Shown in pieces: positions 46,907 to 55,136 of a stretch of DNA of 64,000 bases. A program made the position numbers and the translations under genes. The notes beneath the pieces are model-generated. The model worked only from the letters and a program-made list of their open reading frames with translations. It was not told the origin of the DNA and did not search any database. Origin of the DNA: Halomonas eurihalina (GTDB lineage: Bacteria > Pseudomonadota > Gammaproteobacteria > Pseudomonadales > Halomonadaceae); the NCBI RefSeq assembly GCF_008274785.1, contig NZ_VTPU01000001.1, forward strand, positions 248,001 to 312,000, given 5' to 3'. Each line of letters begins with the position of its first letter. The stretch's first letter is position 1.

Positions 46907-48994
46907 ATGAAAGCACAGCCGCCACGTGATCAAAACGTCGATAGCGACATCAACGCTCGCCCCATCCAGCGCTTCCGGCGCCCCGACGACCCCGACTGGC
47001 ACTGGCTGGAGCAGCGTGACGCTCCCGAGGTGACAGCCTTCCTCGAGGCCGCCAACGATGAGGCTCGCCGCTGGTTCTCGACGCTCGAGGGCCTCACCGA
47101 GCGGCTCTATCACGGCCACCTCGCACGTCGCGAACTGGCCGTCCACGGCCTGCCGACAGCGCTGGACCATTTCACCGTATGGAGCGAAACGGCGGCGGAT
47201 GCCGATCATCCGGTGTGGTGGCGCCATGCCAACGACGCGCCGGAAACCACCGAGCCCTTCTTCGACATTCAAGCCCGGGCCCGCGACAGCGCCTTCTTCG
47301 AGATCGGCGACATGGCGCTCTGCCCCGACGAGACCTGGCTGGCCTGGACGGAGGACACTCAGGGCAACGAGACATTCACCCTCTGGCTGCAGCACTTGCC
47401 CGATGGCGAACCGCTCAAGTTGCTCGACGACATCGGCCCGGAGCTCTGCTGGGCGGAGGATGGCACGACACTGCTGTTCACGCGCTTCGATGCCACCCAG
47501 CGCCCGGAGAGCATCTGGCGCCTGTCGTTACGGCTCACGGCGCCCTCTCCGAGTATCGACCACGAGGCGCTGATACTGCGCGAGACGGATCCGGAGTTCT
47601 GGCTCGGGCTGGGCAAGACACGCTCCCGGGAGTGGCTGGTGCTGGAGTCCGCCTCCAAGGACACCAGCGAGACCCACCTGGTTCCCGCCCGGACCCCGAA
47701 TCGTCCGCCATGGCGATTCCAGCCCCGGGAAGCCGGCGTCGAATATGCCCTCGATCATCGCCCCGGCCACTTCTATGTGCTGCACAACCGCCACGCGCCT
47801 CACTTCCGGCTCGACCGGCTCGACGAAATCGCGCCGGATTCGGCCGGTGAGACGCTGATCGAACATCGTGACGACACCACCCTGGAGGGCGTCGACGCCT
47901 TCTCCTGGGGACTGGTGCTCACCGAACGCGACCATCAAGAAGCCCAGGTCCGGCTACGCGTCATCGAACTCGACGCGGCCCACGCCCGACAGCGGGACAG
48001 CTGGCTGCCGTTAAACGAGACACCCTGCAGCCAGGCGCTGGACGCCACGCCCCACTTCGACACTCGCCGCCTCAGATTGCACGAGGAATCCTTCACCCAA
48101 CCGCCGAGCTGGACGGAAATCGACCTGGACAGCGGCCAACGCCGCCTGCTCAAGCGCCAGGCCATATATGGCGATCTACAACCCGAACAACTGACCTGCC
48201 AGCGCCTCTGGGCCCATTCCCACGACGGCGAACGAGTACCGGTCTCGGTGGTGATGCGCGCGGACCTGACGGGACACCCGCTGCCCACGCTGCTGCACGG
48301 TTACGGCGCCTACGGCGAAGTACTCGATGCCTGGTTTTCGCCCGCTCGCCTGGAGCTGCTGGCCCGGGGCGTCGCCTTCGTCGTCGCTCATGTGCGCGGC
48401 GGTGGCGAGCGCGGCGAACCCTGGTACCTGGCTGGCAAGCTCGAGCACAAGACCAACAGTTTTCAGGACTTCCTCGCCGCCCGGGATGCCCTGGTCGAGC
48501 AAGGCATCAGCGACGGCGAACGTATCGTGGCCCATGGCGCCAGTGCCGGCGGACTGCTGGTCGGCGCCAGCCTCAACCTGTCTCCCGAGCGTTTTCGTGC
48601 GGCGGTTCTCGACGTGCCTTTCGTCGATGTTCTGCGCACCATGCAGAATCCTGACCTGCCGTTGACCACCGCCGAATACAGCGAATGGGGCGACCCGCGC
48701 GACCCGGCCGTACGCCAGCGCCTCCAAGCCTACTCTCCCCTGGACAACCTGCCCGAGCGCCCCTGGCCACCCGTCTTCCTGCAGGGCAGCTGGCACGACA
48801 CCCGAGTCGCCTACTGGGAGCCGGCCAAGCTCTACGCCCGCCTCAGCGAGCTGGCTGGTCCCGGCAACACACCTCCGCCGCTGCTGCGCACCGACATGGA
48901 TTCCGGCCACGGCGGTGCATCCGGACGCTTCAAGGCCTGGCATGACCACGCGCGGGAGGATGCCTTCATTCTCTGGGCGCTGGGCAAGGCTTGA
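46907..48994 (+). CDS. Prolyl oligopeptidase family (S9A) peptidase, oligopeptidase B-like
   Basis: 695 residues. An N-terminal beta-propeller (about 90-410, DMALCPDETWLAWTED and following blades) precedes an alpha/beta-hydrolase domain. The catalytic triad is Ser546 (HGASAGGLLVG), Asp631 (SWHDTRV) and His668 (DSGHGGASGR). HGYGAYG forms the oxyanion loop. It has no signal peptide, so it is cytosolic and should trim short peptides, likely after basic residues as oligopeptidase B does. Confidence 0.92.
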   Translation: MKAQPPRDQNVDSDINARPIQRFRRPDDPDWHWLEQRDAPEVTAFLEAANDEARRWFSTLEGLTERLYHGHLARRELAVHGLPTALDHFTVWSETAADADHPVWWRHANDAPETTEPFFDIQARARDSAFFEIGDMALCPDETWLAWTEDTQGNETFTLWLQHLPDGEPLKLLDDIGPELCWAEDGTTLLFTRFDATQRPESIWRLSLRLTAPSPSIDHEALILRETDPEFWLGLGKTRSREWLVLESASKDTSETHLVPARTPNRPPWRFQPREAGVEYALDHRPGHFYVLHNRHAPHFRLDRLDEIAPDSAGETLIEHRDDTTLEGVDAFSWGLVLTERDHQEAQVRLRVIELDAAHARQRDSWLPLNETPCSQALDATPHFDTRRLRLHEESFTQPPSWTEIDLDSGQRRLLKRQAIYGDLQPEQLTCQRLWAHSHDGERVPVSVVMRADLTGHPLPTLLHGYGAYGEVLDAWFSPARLELLARGVAFVVAHVRGGGERGEPWYLAGKLEHKTNSFQDFLAARDALVEQGISDGERIVAHGASAGGLLVGASLNLSPERFRAAVLDVPFVDVLRTMQNPDLPLTTAEYSEWGDPRDPAVRQRLQAYSPLDNLPERPWPPVFLQGSWHDTRVAYWEPAKLYARLSELAGPGNTPPPLLRTDMDSGHGGASGRFKAWHDHAREDAFILWALGKA

Positions 48995-49014
48995 CACCGC
49001 AAGCTTCGAGCTTC

Positions 49015-49088
49015 GAAATGCGAGCTTCACCCCCCGAAGTATGCCGCTCGCATCTCGCGGCCCGCAGCTCGTATCTCGGGTCTCGCGA
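49015..49088. repeat. CGAG-heptad fold-back repeat, element C
   Basis: The left arm is decayed (GCAAGCTTCGAGCTTCG, then ATGCGAGCTTC). After about 15 bases the right arm has six heptads: CTCGCAT, CTCGCGG, CCCGCAG, CTCGTAT, CTCGGGT and CTCGCGA (49047-49088). It occupies the gap between the S9 peptidase stop and the modC stop, both of which read into it. Confidence 0.75.
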
Positions 49089-49089
49089 A

Positions 49090-50184
49090 TCAGACATCGC
49101 GCGAGCTGAAGGCGACGGTGCGGACCAGCGCCGTCACTTCCTGGCCCACGACCAGGCCGAGCTCGTCGTAGGATTTGCGGGTCAAGCGGGCGCCCAACAT
49201 CTGGCTACCCAGGCGCAGGCGAAGTTCCATGGTGGCCGCATCGCCGGGCGGCACCCAGGCCTGCTCGATGACCGTGACCAGTTGGTTGCGATAACTGAGC
49301 TCGGCACTCGGTGCACGCGCCAGCGCCACTTCGCGCACCGGTACGCGTAGCCGCACGCGTTGCCCCAGCGAGGCCGTCATGCCGGGCACGATAAGCACCT
49401 GACCATCATCGAGGCCCAAGCGGGTCAGTCCGTAGGCCCCATCGTGCGCCTGGACGCTGGCCTCGAGGGGCATGGCAGCATCGAAGCCCCCCAGCGCATC
49501 GGTGAGATCGCAGCGTTCCATCAAGGCGTCCAGCTTGCCCTGGGCACGTACGCGCCCCTGCTCCATCAGGATCAGCGTATCGGCGACCTCGACCAGCTCG
49601 GCGGGTTCATGGCTGACATAGACGATGGGAATATCGACCTCGTCGGCCAGACGCTGGATATAGCGCAGCAGCTCCCGCTTGCGCGCCCCATCCAGGCCGG
49701 TCAACGGCTCGTCCATCAGCAACAGGCAAGGATCGCTGAGCAGGGCTCGCCCGATAGCCACGCGACGCGCCTCGCCGCCGGACAGCGTGGCCGGGTAGCG
49801 CGCCAGCAGATGATCGATGCCCAGCAAACCGACGACGGCCTCGAAGCGCGACGCCATGTGCGCCGGCATGGCGTAGGCCAGGTTGCCGCGCACCCGATAG
49901 TGCGGAAACAACCGGGCCTCCTGGAAGACCACGCCGAGGCGGCGGCGGTGGGCCGGCACGAAGTGACGCGTGGCGGTATCCACCAAGGGTTCACCATCCA
50001 GCTCAATGCGGCCGCGATCCGGCCTGTCGAGGCCGGCAATCAGGCGCAGCAGGCTGGTCTTTCCGCTGCCGGAAGCGCCGAACAGCGCCGTCACGCCACG
50101 CCCGGGCAGGGTCAGGTCGGCCTCCAGGGAGAACGCCCCGAGCCGATGGCTCACCTCCAGGATCAGGCCGTTGTCGTGATTCAT
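49090..50184 (-). CDS. modC: Molybdate ABC transporter ATP-binding protein
   Basis: 364 residues. Walker A FGASGSGKTSLLR, the ModC-typical VFQEARLFPHYRVRGNLAYAM, signature LSGGEARRVAIGRAL and Walker B LLLMDEPLTGLD are present. The C-terminal 130 residues form the molybdate-binding TOBE domain. It overlaps modB by four bases (ATGA). Confidence 0.94.
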   Translation of the reverse strand: MNHDNGLILEVSHRLGAFSLEADLTLPGRGVTALFGASGSGKTSLLRLIAGLDRPDRGRIELDGEPLVDTATRHFVPAHRRRLGVVFQEARLFPHYRVRGNLAYAMPAHMASRFEAVVGLLGIDHLLARYPATLSGGEARRVAIGRALLSDPCLLLMDEPLTGLDGARKRELLRYIQRLADEVDIPIVYVSHEPAELVEVADTLILMEQGRVRAQGKLDALMERCDLTDALGGFDAAMPLEASVQAHDGAYGLTRLGLDDGQVLIVPGMTASLGQRVRLRVPVREVALARAPSAELSYRNQLVTVIEQAWVPPGDAATMELRLRLGSQMLGARLTRKSYDELGLVVGQEVTALVRTVAFSSRDV

Positions 50185-50876
50185 GCGTCCCGCCCCTGGA
50201 GTCGTGCTCGTGCGCGCCTGGCCAGCCACTCGGACGCCACCAGGGAGATCATCGCAATCACGACCGACAAGGCGCAGAGCCGGGCCGCCGCCGCCTCGCC
50301 GCCGGGCGTCTGGATCAACGAATAAAGCGCCAACGGCAAGGTGCGCGTCTCGCCGGGAATGTTCGAGGCGAAGGTGATGGTGGCACCGAACTCCGAGAGG
50401 GCCCGCGCAAAGGCCAGCACGCTGCCGGTCAACAATCCCGGCAGCGTCAGTGGCAACGTGATGGTGGCAAAGACCCGCCAGCGCCCGGCGCCCAGTGTGC
50501 TGGCGGCGGCCTCCAGACGCGGATCGACCGCTTCAAGGGAGAGCCGCAGGGCGCGCACCAGCAGCGGAAAGGCCATGACACCACCGGCCACGGCGGCCCC
50601 TTGCCAGGTGAACGGCAGGCGCACACCCCACCACTCGTTGAGCCATGTTCCCAAAAGGCCCCGGCTGCCCAGCGACATCAATAGCAAGTAGCCCACCACC
50701 ACCGGCGGTAGAACCAGTGGGAGATGCAGCAGGCCATCAAGCAGTGCCTTGCCGCGAAACTCGTGACGCGCCATCAGCCAGGCCACGGCGATGCCGGGAA
50801 GCAGGATCCAGGCCACGGCAACACCCGCGACCCGCAGACTGATCAGGATGGCTTCGATTTCGGCATCGCTCAGCAT
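50181..50876 (-). CDS. modB: Molybdate ABC transporter permease
   Basis: 231 residues, five to six helices. LPLVLPPVVVGYLLL, AVDPRLEAAASTLGAGRWRVFATITLPLTLPGLL and ARALSEFGATITFASNIPGETRTLPLALY are ModB hallmarks. It is separated from modA by 169 bases filled with a heptad repeat, and coupled to modC. Confidence 0.94.
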   Translation of the reverse strand: MLSDAEIEAILISLRVAGVAVAWILLPGIAVAWLMARHEFRGKALLDGLLHLPLVLPPVVVGYLLLMSLGSRGLLGTWLNEWWGVRLPFTWQGAAVAGGVMAFPLLVRALRLSLEAVDPRLEAAASTLGAGRWRVFATITLPLTLPGLLTGSVLAFARALSEFGATITFASNIPGETRTLPLALYSLIQTPGGEAAAARLCALSVVIAMISLVASEWLARRARARLQGRDA

Positions 50877-50896
50877 TCAATACGCTCCACACGATT

Positions 50897-51038
50897 CGAG
50901 ACGCGAGACGCGAGACGCGAGACGCGAGACGCGAGACGCGAGACGCGAGACGCGAGACGCGAGACGCGAGACGCGAGCAGGATGGTGCCGCCGCCCTCTA
51001 AGCCGTCAACCCTTCAGCTCGTCGCTCGTCGCTCGTAG
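50897..51038. repeat. CGAG-heptad fold-back repeat, element B (inside the mod operon)
   Basis: Eleven perfect copies of CGAGACG (50897-50973) and one CGAGCAG, a 37-base spacer, then CTCGTCG twice and CTCGTAG (51018-51038). The forward arm ends with the same heptad, CGAGCAG, as element A, and its reverse arm is the complement of the CGAGCGA unit of element A. It sits between modA and modB. Confidence 0.95.
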
Positions 51039-51045
51039 CGCGAGT

Positions 51046-51819
51046 CTAGGCTCCGAACCCCTCTGCCCGAAATATCGCCTTGGCGTCGTCGCTCTCCAAC
51101 CAGCGGCGGAATGTCAGAGCACCTTCAGAGGGATTCGCGCCGATCACGGCGATGGGATAGATGATCGGCTCGTGAGCATCGGACGGGAACAAGCCCAACA
51201 GCCTGACGCCGTCGCTGGCCTCGGCATCGGTGCGATAGACCACGCCCAAAGGTGCCTCGCCGCGTTCGACCAGGGCCAGCGCCGCCCGCACGTTATCGGC
51301 ACGCGCCAGGCGCGGCGCCAGCGCTTCCCACTCCCCCAGCGATTGCAGCGCCTGCCGGGCGTAGATACCAGCCGGCACATGCGCCGGGTCGCCGGCGGCC
51401 AGACGTTCGCTCTCGCCCAGTCGCGCGGCGAGCGGCTCCCCGTCTCCCGGAGTGAACGGCTTGCGCGACGTGTCAGCCGGCGCCACCAGCGCCAGACGAT
51501 TGTGGGCCAGGTCGGCGCGTTCGCTCAGCGTCACTCCCTGCTCGCCCAGCCAGTCCATCCACTCGACATTGGCGGAGATGCAGAGCTCGGCAGGTGCACC
51601 GTTGGCGATCTGCCGCGCGAGCGTGGAAGAAGCCGCATAGACCGGCACCACGTCCACGTCATGCGTCGCCTCGAAGCGCGCCACCGCACGGTCGATGGCA
51701 TCGGTCATCGATGCCGCCGCGAACAGTTCGACCCGCTCGCCCGCCGACGCCGATGACGCCAACATCAACAGCATCGTTCCGAGCAGGACGGCGGCCATGC
51801 ACCTGCATCGTCGCTTCAC
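51046..51819 (-). CDS. modA: Periplasmic molybdate-binding protein
   Basis: 257 residues from a GTG with GGGAG six bases upstream. Signal peptide ends SSASA at residue 26. The mature protein begins VELFAAASMTDAIDRAVARF, and YAASSTLARQIANGAPAELCISANVEWMD and GEAPLGVVYRTDA are ModA motifs for oxyanion binding. A start further upstream would run through the ycgN stop region and lose the signal peptide. 19 bases follow ycgN. Confidence 0.92.
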   Translation of the reverse strand: MKRRCRCMAAVLLGTMLLMLASSASAGERVELFAAASMTDAIDRAVARFEATHDVDVVPVYAASSTLARQIANGAPAELCISANVEWMDWLGEQGVTLSERADLAHNRLALVAPADTSRKPFTPGDGEPLAARLGESERLAAGDPAHVPAGIYARQALQSLGEWEALAPRLARADNVRAALALVERGEAPLGVVYRTDAEASDGVRLLGLFPSDAHEPIIYPIAVIGANPSEGALTFRRWLESDDAKAIFRAEGFGA

Positions 51820-51838
51820 GGCAAGCTCCCGGAATGCC

Positions 51839-52285
51839 TCAGTTATCGACGGGAATAATAGCGATGATATGGTCTTCAAGTGCTTCCTCCGGAATGCCTT
51901 GCTGCGAAACGGCGAAGCTGCGCACACTGATCCCCTTGCGATGGACACGCTCTGGGTCACCGGAAATCAACGGGTGCCAGCCGGCAAGCTTGCGCCCCTC
52001 GGCCAGGCGGCGATAGGCGCAGGAGCCCGGCAGCCAACTGAACTGTTCGACGCGATCCGGCGTCAGTTGCTGGCAGTCCGGCACACGCTCGAAGCGGTTC
52101 TCATAGTCACCGCACCGGCAACTGCCGATATCCAGCAACTCACAGGCCACGTTGAGCACCGCCAGATCCCCATCATCGTCCTGAAGCTTCATCAGGCAGC
52201 ACTGGCCACAGCCATCGCACAGCGCCTCCCACTCCTCGTCGGTCAATTCCTCGAGGGGGAAGCGTTCCCAAAAACGTTCTCTCAT
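51839..52285 (-). CDS. ycgN: YcgN-family cysteine-cluster protein
   Basis: 148 residues of the UPF0260/YcgN family. Cysteines cluster as [30 protein letters not shown] and SCAYR, suggesting a metal or iron-sulfur site. Function is not established. It lies just upstream of modA; ycgL and rnd are further upstream, as in other gammaproteobacteria. Confidence 0.92.
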   Translation of the reverse strand: MRERFWERFPLEELTDEEWEALCDGCGQCCLMKLQDDDGDLAVLNVACELLDIGSCRCGDYENRFERVPDCQQLTPDRVEQFSWLPGSCAYRRLAEGRKLAGWHPLISGDPERVHRKGISVRSFAVSQQGIPEEALEDHIIAIIPVDN

Positions 52286-52293
52286 GATTCTCC

Positions 52294-52376
52294 CGAGCTA
52301 CGAGCGACGCGAGCAGCGAGGTTCGAGGTGACGAGCTGCGCGTCTTGGTTTTCGAGTCTCGCGGCTCGCCGCTTGT
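52294..52376. repeat. CGAG-heptad fold-back repeat, element D
   Basis: A degenerate forward arm (CGAGCTA, CGAGCGA, CGAGCAG, CGAGGTT, CGAGGTG, CGAGCTG; units 7-9 bases apart) is followed by a short loop and a reverse arm (CTCGCGG, CTCGCCG). It lies between ycgL and ycgN and looks like an aged version of elements A and B. Confidence 0.75.
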
Positions 52377-52380
52377 GTCC

Positions 52381-52437
52381 TTCCCTCTCCCTTCTTCCCT
52401 CTCCCTTCTTCCCTCTTCCCTCTTAATCTCTTCCCAC
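52381..52437. repeat. Polypyrimidine heptad tract
   Basis: Six consecutive heptads of TTCCCTC or TCCCTTC (52381-52422), then a decayed continuation up to the ycgL stop. Almost no purines on the plus strand. It has the same seven-base period as the adjacent CGAG element. Confidence 0.85.
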
Positions 52438-52438
52438 T

Positions 52439-52741
52439 TCAGTACTTCGCTTCCGTCGGTGCACGATAGAGATCCAGCAGGTACTCATTCTTGGCCGGCG
52501 GCAGCTGCAAGTAATAGCCCTTCTCCTCGATGGCCGCCATGATGTCAGCCCCCGAGGTACGCGCCAGCCTCTTATCGGGGGTGAGCAGCAGGGTCATGGC
52601 CGAGACGGGTTCGCCGAAGCGCTCGAGCAGGGCTTCGGGCACCTCGGCAAGCCCCCGGGTCTTGTCCACGAAAAGATACATTTCGTCCTTGCGCGAACTC
52701 TTGAAGACTTCGCACAGCAGCTTGCCCTTGAAATAGGTCAT
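52439..52741 (-). CDS. ycgL: YcgL-family protein
   Basis: 100 residues of the YcgL/DUF709 family: KLLCEVFKSSRKDEMYLFVDK, VPEALLERFG and YYLQLPP. A small conserved protein often next to rnd, with no settled biochemical role. Its ATG overlaps the rnd stop by four bases. Confidence 0.93.
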   Translation of the reverse strand: MTYFKGKLLCEVFKSSRKDEMYLFVDKTRGLAEVPEALLERFGEPVSAMTLLLTPDKRLARTSGADIMAAIEEKGYYLQLPPAKNEYLLDLYRAPTEAKY

Positions 52742-53871
52742 GACGTTTCCGATGTTTCGTGAAGGACGGTCTCGAGCGCTTCGGCAAGCCGCTCGCCTCG
52801 CCAGCCGTCGGGCATGGGCAGCGGCTCACCCCGCAACGAGGCACTCACCAGGGCCTCCAGATCGCGGCGACGCAGCAATACCTCCGGTGCCATTCCCAGG
52901 GCTTCGGCCTCACGACTGACCACTTTCTTGAGTGCCTTGTAACGCTTCTTGAAAGCGGGCTCCATGGGCGACCAAGGCGGTGTCGGCAGATGCGCTTCCT
53001 CGACGTGGCGCGCCTCGCGCACCAACGCCAGCAAGGTATCTCCCTCGCGCTTGACCAAGGGTGGCTTCATGCCTTCCACACCGGCCAGTTCGTAGCGATT
53101 TTCGGGCATCCGTTCGGCAATGCCATAAAGCAGCTTGTCGCTGACCAGCCAGCCGCGCGGCAAGTCGCGCCGACGAACTTCGCCCTCGCGCCAGATGGTG
53201 AGCCGCCGATATGCCTCGATCTGGCGAGGCGAGAGCCGCCATAGCTGACGCTGTCGCAGGTACCACTGGCCATCGCTATGCTCGTCGCGCGCCGCTTGTT
53301 CGACCAGTTTCCGGCACTCTTCCTCCAGCCAGCCCAACCTGCCGTAACGCTCCAGGGCATCGCGCTGGGCCTGCCATACCTCCAGCAGATAGATCACATC
53401 GAGGGCGGCATAGGTCGTCTGCGTTTCGCTCAACGGCCGCTCCAGCCAGTTCGAGCGCGTTTCGTCCTTGGGCAAGGTTTCGCCGACCCAGAATTCGACC
53501 AGCTTCTGATAGCCCATTGCCGGCACCTCGCCGAGCAACGCCTGGGCGATCTGGGTATCCACCAGTGGCGATACCGTCACGCCGGCCCAGTGGAGGAAGA
53601 CCTCCAGGTCCTCGCTGGATGCATGCAGCAGCTTCACCGGCCCTTCGCCGAGCAGCCGGCGAAAGGCGTCGGTGCAGGCCACCACCGTCGGATCGACCAG
53701 GTAGGCCGCACCGCCGACACAGAACTGGACCAGGGCGGGCACGGGGTGAAAGGTCTTCTCGCGGAAGAACTCGGTGTCCAGGGCGATGACATCGGCCTCG
53801 GCCACTTCGGCGCAGGCCTCGTTCAGGGCCTCCGGTGTGTCGATCCAGCGAATCTCGGGAGTCAGGGGCAT
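52738..53871 (-). CDS. rnd: Ribonuclease D
   Basis: 377 residues. The DEDDy exonuclease site is Asp32 and Glu34 (ALDTEFFREKTF), Asp88 (HASSEDLEVF), and Tyr154 with Asp158 (TTYAALDVIYL). An HRDC domain follows (RQIEAYRRLTIWRE). It trims the 3' ends of tRNA and other small RNAs. Start MPLTPEIRW is the family start; 25 bases separate it from recR. Confidence 0.94.
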   Translation of the reverse strand: MPLTPEIRWIDTPEALNEACAEVAEADVIALDTEFFREKTFHPVPALVQFCVGGAAYLVDPTVVACTDAFRRLLGEGPVKLLHASSEDLEVFLHWAGVTVSPLVDTQIAQALLGEVPAMGYQKLVEFWVGETLPKDETRSNWLERPLSETQTTYAALDVIYLLEVWQAQRDALERYGRLGWLEEECRKLVEQAARDEHSDGQWYLRQRQLWRLSPRQIEAYRRLTIWREGEVRRRDLPRGWLVSDKLLYGIAERMPENRYELAGVEGMKPPLVKREGDTLLALVREARHVEEAHLPTPPWSPMEPAFKKRYKALKKVVSREAEALGMAPEVLLRRRDLEALVSASLRGEPLPMPDGWRGERLAEALETVLHETSETS

Positions 53872-53896
53872 GCAGGATTCCGGTGGGAAAATGAGA

Positions 53897-54502
53897 TCAC
53901 TCGCTCTCGAAAGGCAAACGACCATTGAAGGCTCGGCTCAGGGTGCCGCCGTCGACGTACTCCAGCTCGCCTCCCATGGGCACGCCATAGGCGAGCCGCG
54001 ACAGCTTCACGCCGCGCGGCCCCAGTTGAGAGGCTATGTAGTGGGCAGTGGCTTCGCCCTCCACGGTGGGGTTGGTGGCGAGAATCACCTCTTCGACACC
54101 GTCCTCAGCTACACGGGCATCGAGCTGGTCGAGCCCGATGTCCTCGGGGCCGATGCCATCCAGCGGCGAGAGATGGCCATGCAGCACGAAATAGCGTCCC
54201 CGATAGCCCCTGGCGTCCTCGATGGCCAGCAGATCGGCGGGCGATTCCACCACGCACAGCACGCTGTCGTCACGGCGGTCGCTTTCGCACAGCGCGCAGA
54301 TCGTCTCTTCGGTCAGGGTACGACAGCGCTGGCAATAGCCGACCTGCTCGAGCGCCACGCCCAGCACCTCGGCCAGACGCTGACCGCCCTCGCGATCACG
54401 CTCGAGCAGATGCATGGCCATGCGCTGGGCGGTCTTGGGCCCTACCCCGGGCAACACCCGAAACGACTCCATCAACCGATCAACCAGAGGGGAAAAGCTC
54501 AT
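53897..54502 (-). CDS. recR: Recombination protein RecR
   Basis: 201 residues: helix-hairpin-helix ([19 protein letters not shown]), four-cysteine zinc finger ([16 protein letters not shown]) and Toprim domain ([15 protein letters not shown] through [16 protein letters not shown]). It loads RecA on gapped DNA with RecF and RecO. 190 bases separate it from ybaB, and I see nothing else in that stretch. Confidence 0.96.
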   Translation of the reverse strand: MSFSPLVDRLMESFRVLPGVGPKTAQRMAMHLLERDREGGQRLAEVLGVALEQVGYCQRCRTLTEETICALCESDRRDDSVLCVVESPADLLAIEDARGYRGRYFVLHGHLSPLDGIGPEDIGLDQLDARVAEDGVEEVILATNPTVEGEATAHYIASQLGPRGVKLSRLAYGVPMGGELEYVDGGTLSRAFNGRLPFESE

Positions 54503-54692
54503 ATGATGTCTAGCATCCTGCTGTCCAGGGAAGGCGACCAATGATTCCAGATGGTGCGCTGATTCATGTCGCGAGCGAAGACAGGCCGGCCGCCGCCGGC
54601 ACGCAAGCCCCGCAGTTTACACGACAGTAAATGAGGACGCTGAGTACCGCCGGCAGCCGGGATGTCGAGCGCAGCAATGAATCAGTGCATCA

Positions 54693-55019
54693 TCAGAAGG
54701 GCATCTTGAAACCCGGCGGCAGATTCATCCCAGCCGTCGCCTCTTCCATCAGCTCCTTGGAGCTGGACTCGACCTTGCGCACGGCATCATTGACCGCGGC
54801 GGCGAGCAGGTCCTCGAGCAGTTCCTTGTCTTCTTCCATGACGCTCGGGTCGATATCGACCGAGATCACGTCGTGGCGACCGTTCATGGTCACCTTGATC
54901 ATGCCGGCCCCGGCTTCGCCCTGGACTTCGGCCTTGGCGACCTCTTCCTGGGCCTTCTGCATCTTGTCCTGCATTTCCTGGGCCTGCTTCATCAGGTTGC
55001 CCATTCCACCCTTCATCAT
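54693..55019 (-). CDS. ybaB: YbaB/EbfC nucleoid-associated protein
   Basis: 108 residues: [23 protein letters not shown] coiled helix, [19 protein letters not shown] and PPGFKMPF, all typical. It binds DNA as a dimer. ATG (first of two in tandem) follows GAGGA. Conserved position between dnaX and recR. Confidence 0.95.
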   Translation of the reverse strand: MMKGGMGNLMKQAQEMQDKMQKAQEEVAKAEVQGEAGAGMIKVTMNGRHDVISVDIDPSVMEEDKELLEDLLAAAVNDAVRKVESSSKELMEEATAGMNLPPGFKMPF

Positions 55020-55136
55020 GGCGGTATCCTCGTCTCGTGAATTATGTCGGCGCGGTGGCGGCATTTCACCACCGACGCGCGTTGTCTCGTCAATACGCTC
55101 GTCAATACATTGGGCCGGACCCAAGGCAGCTTGCGC

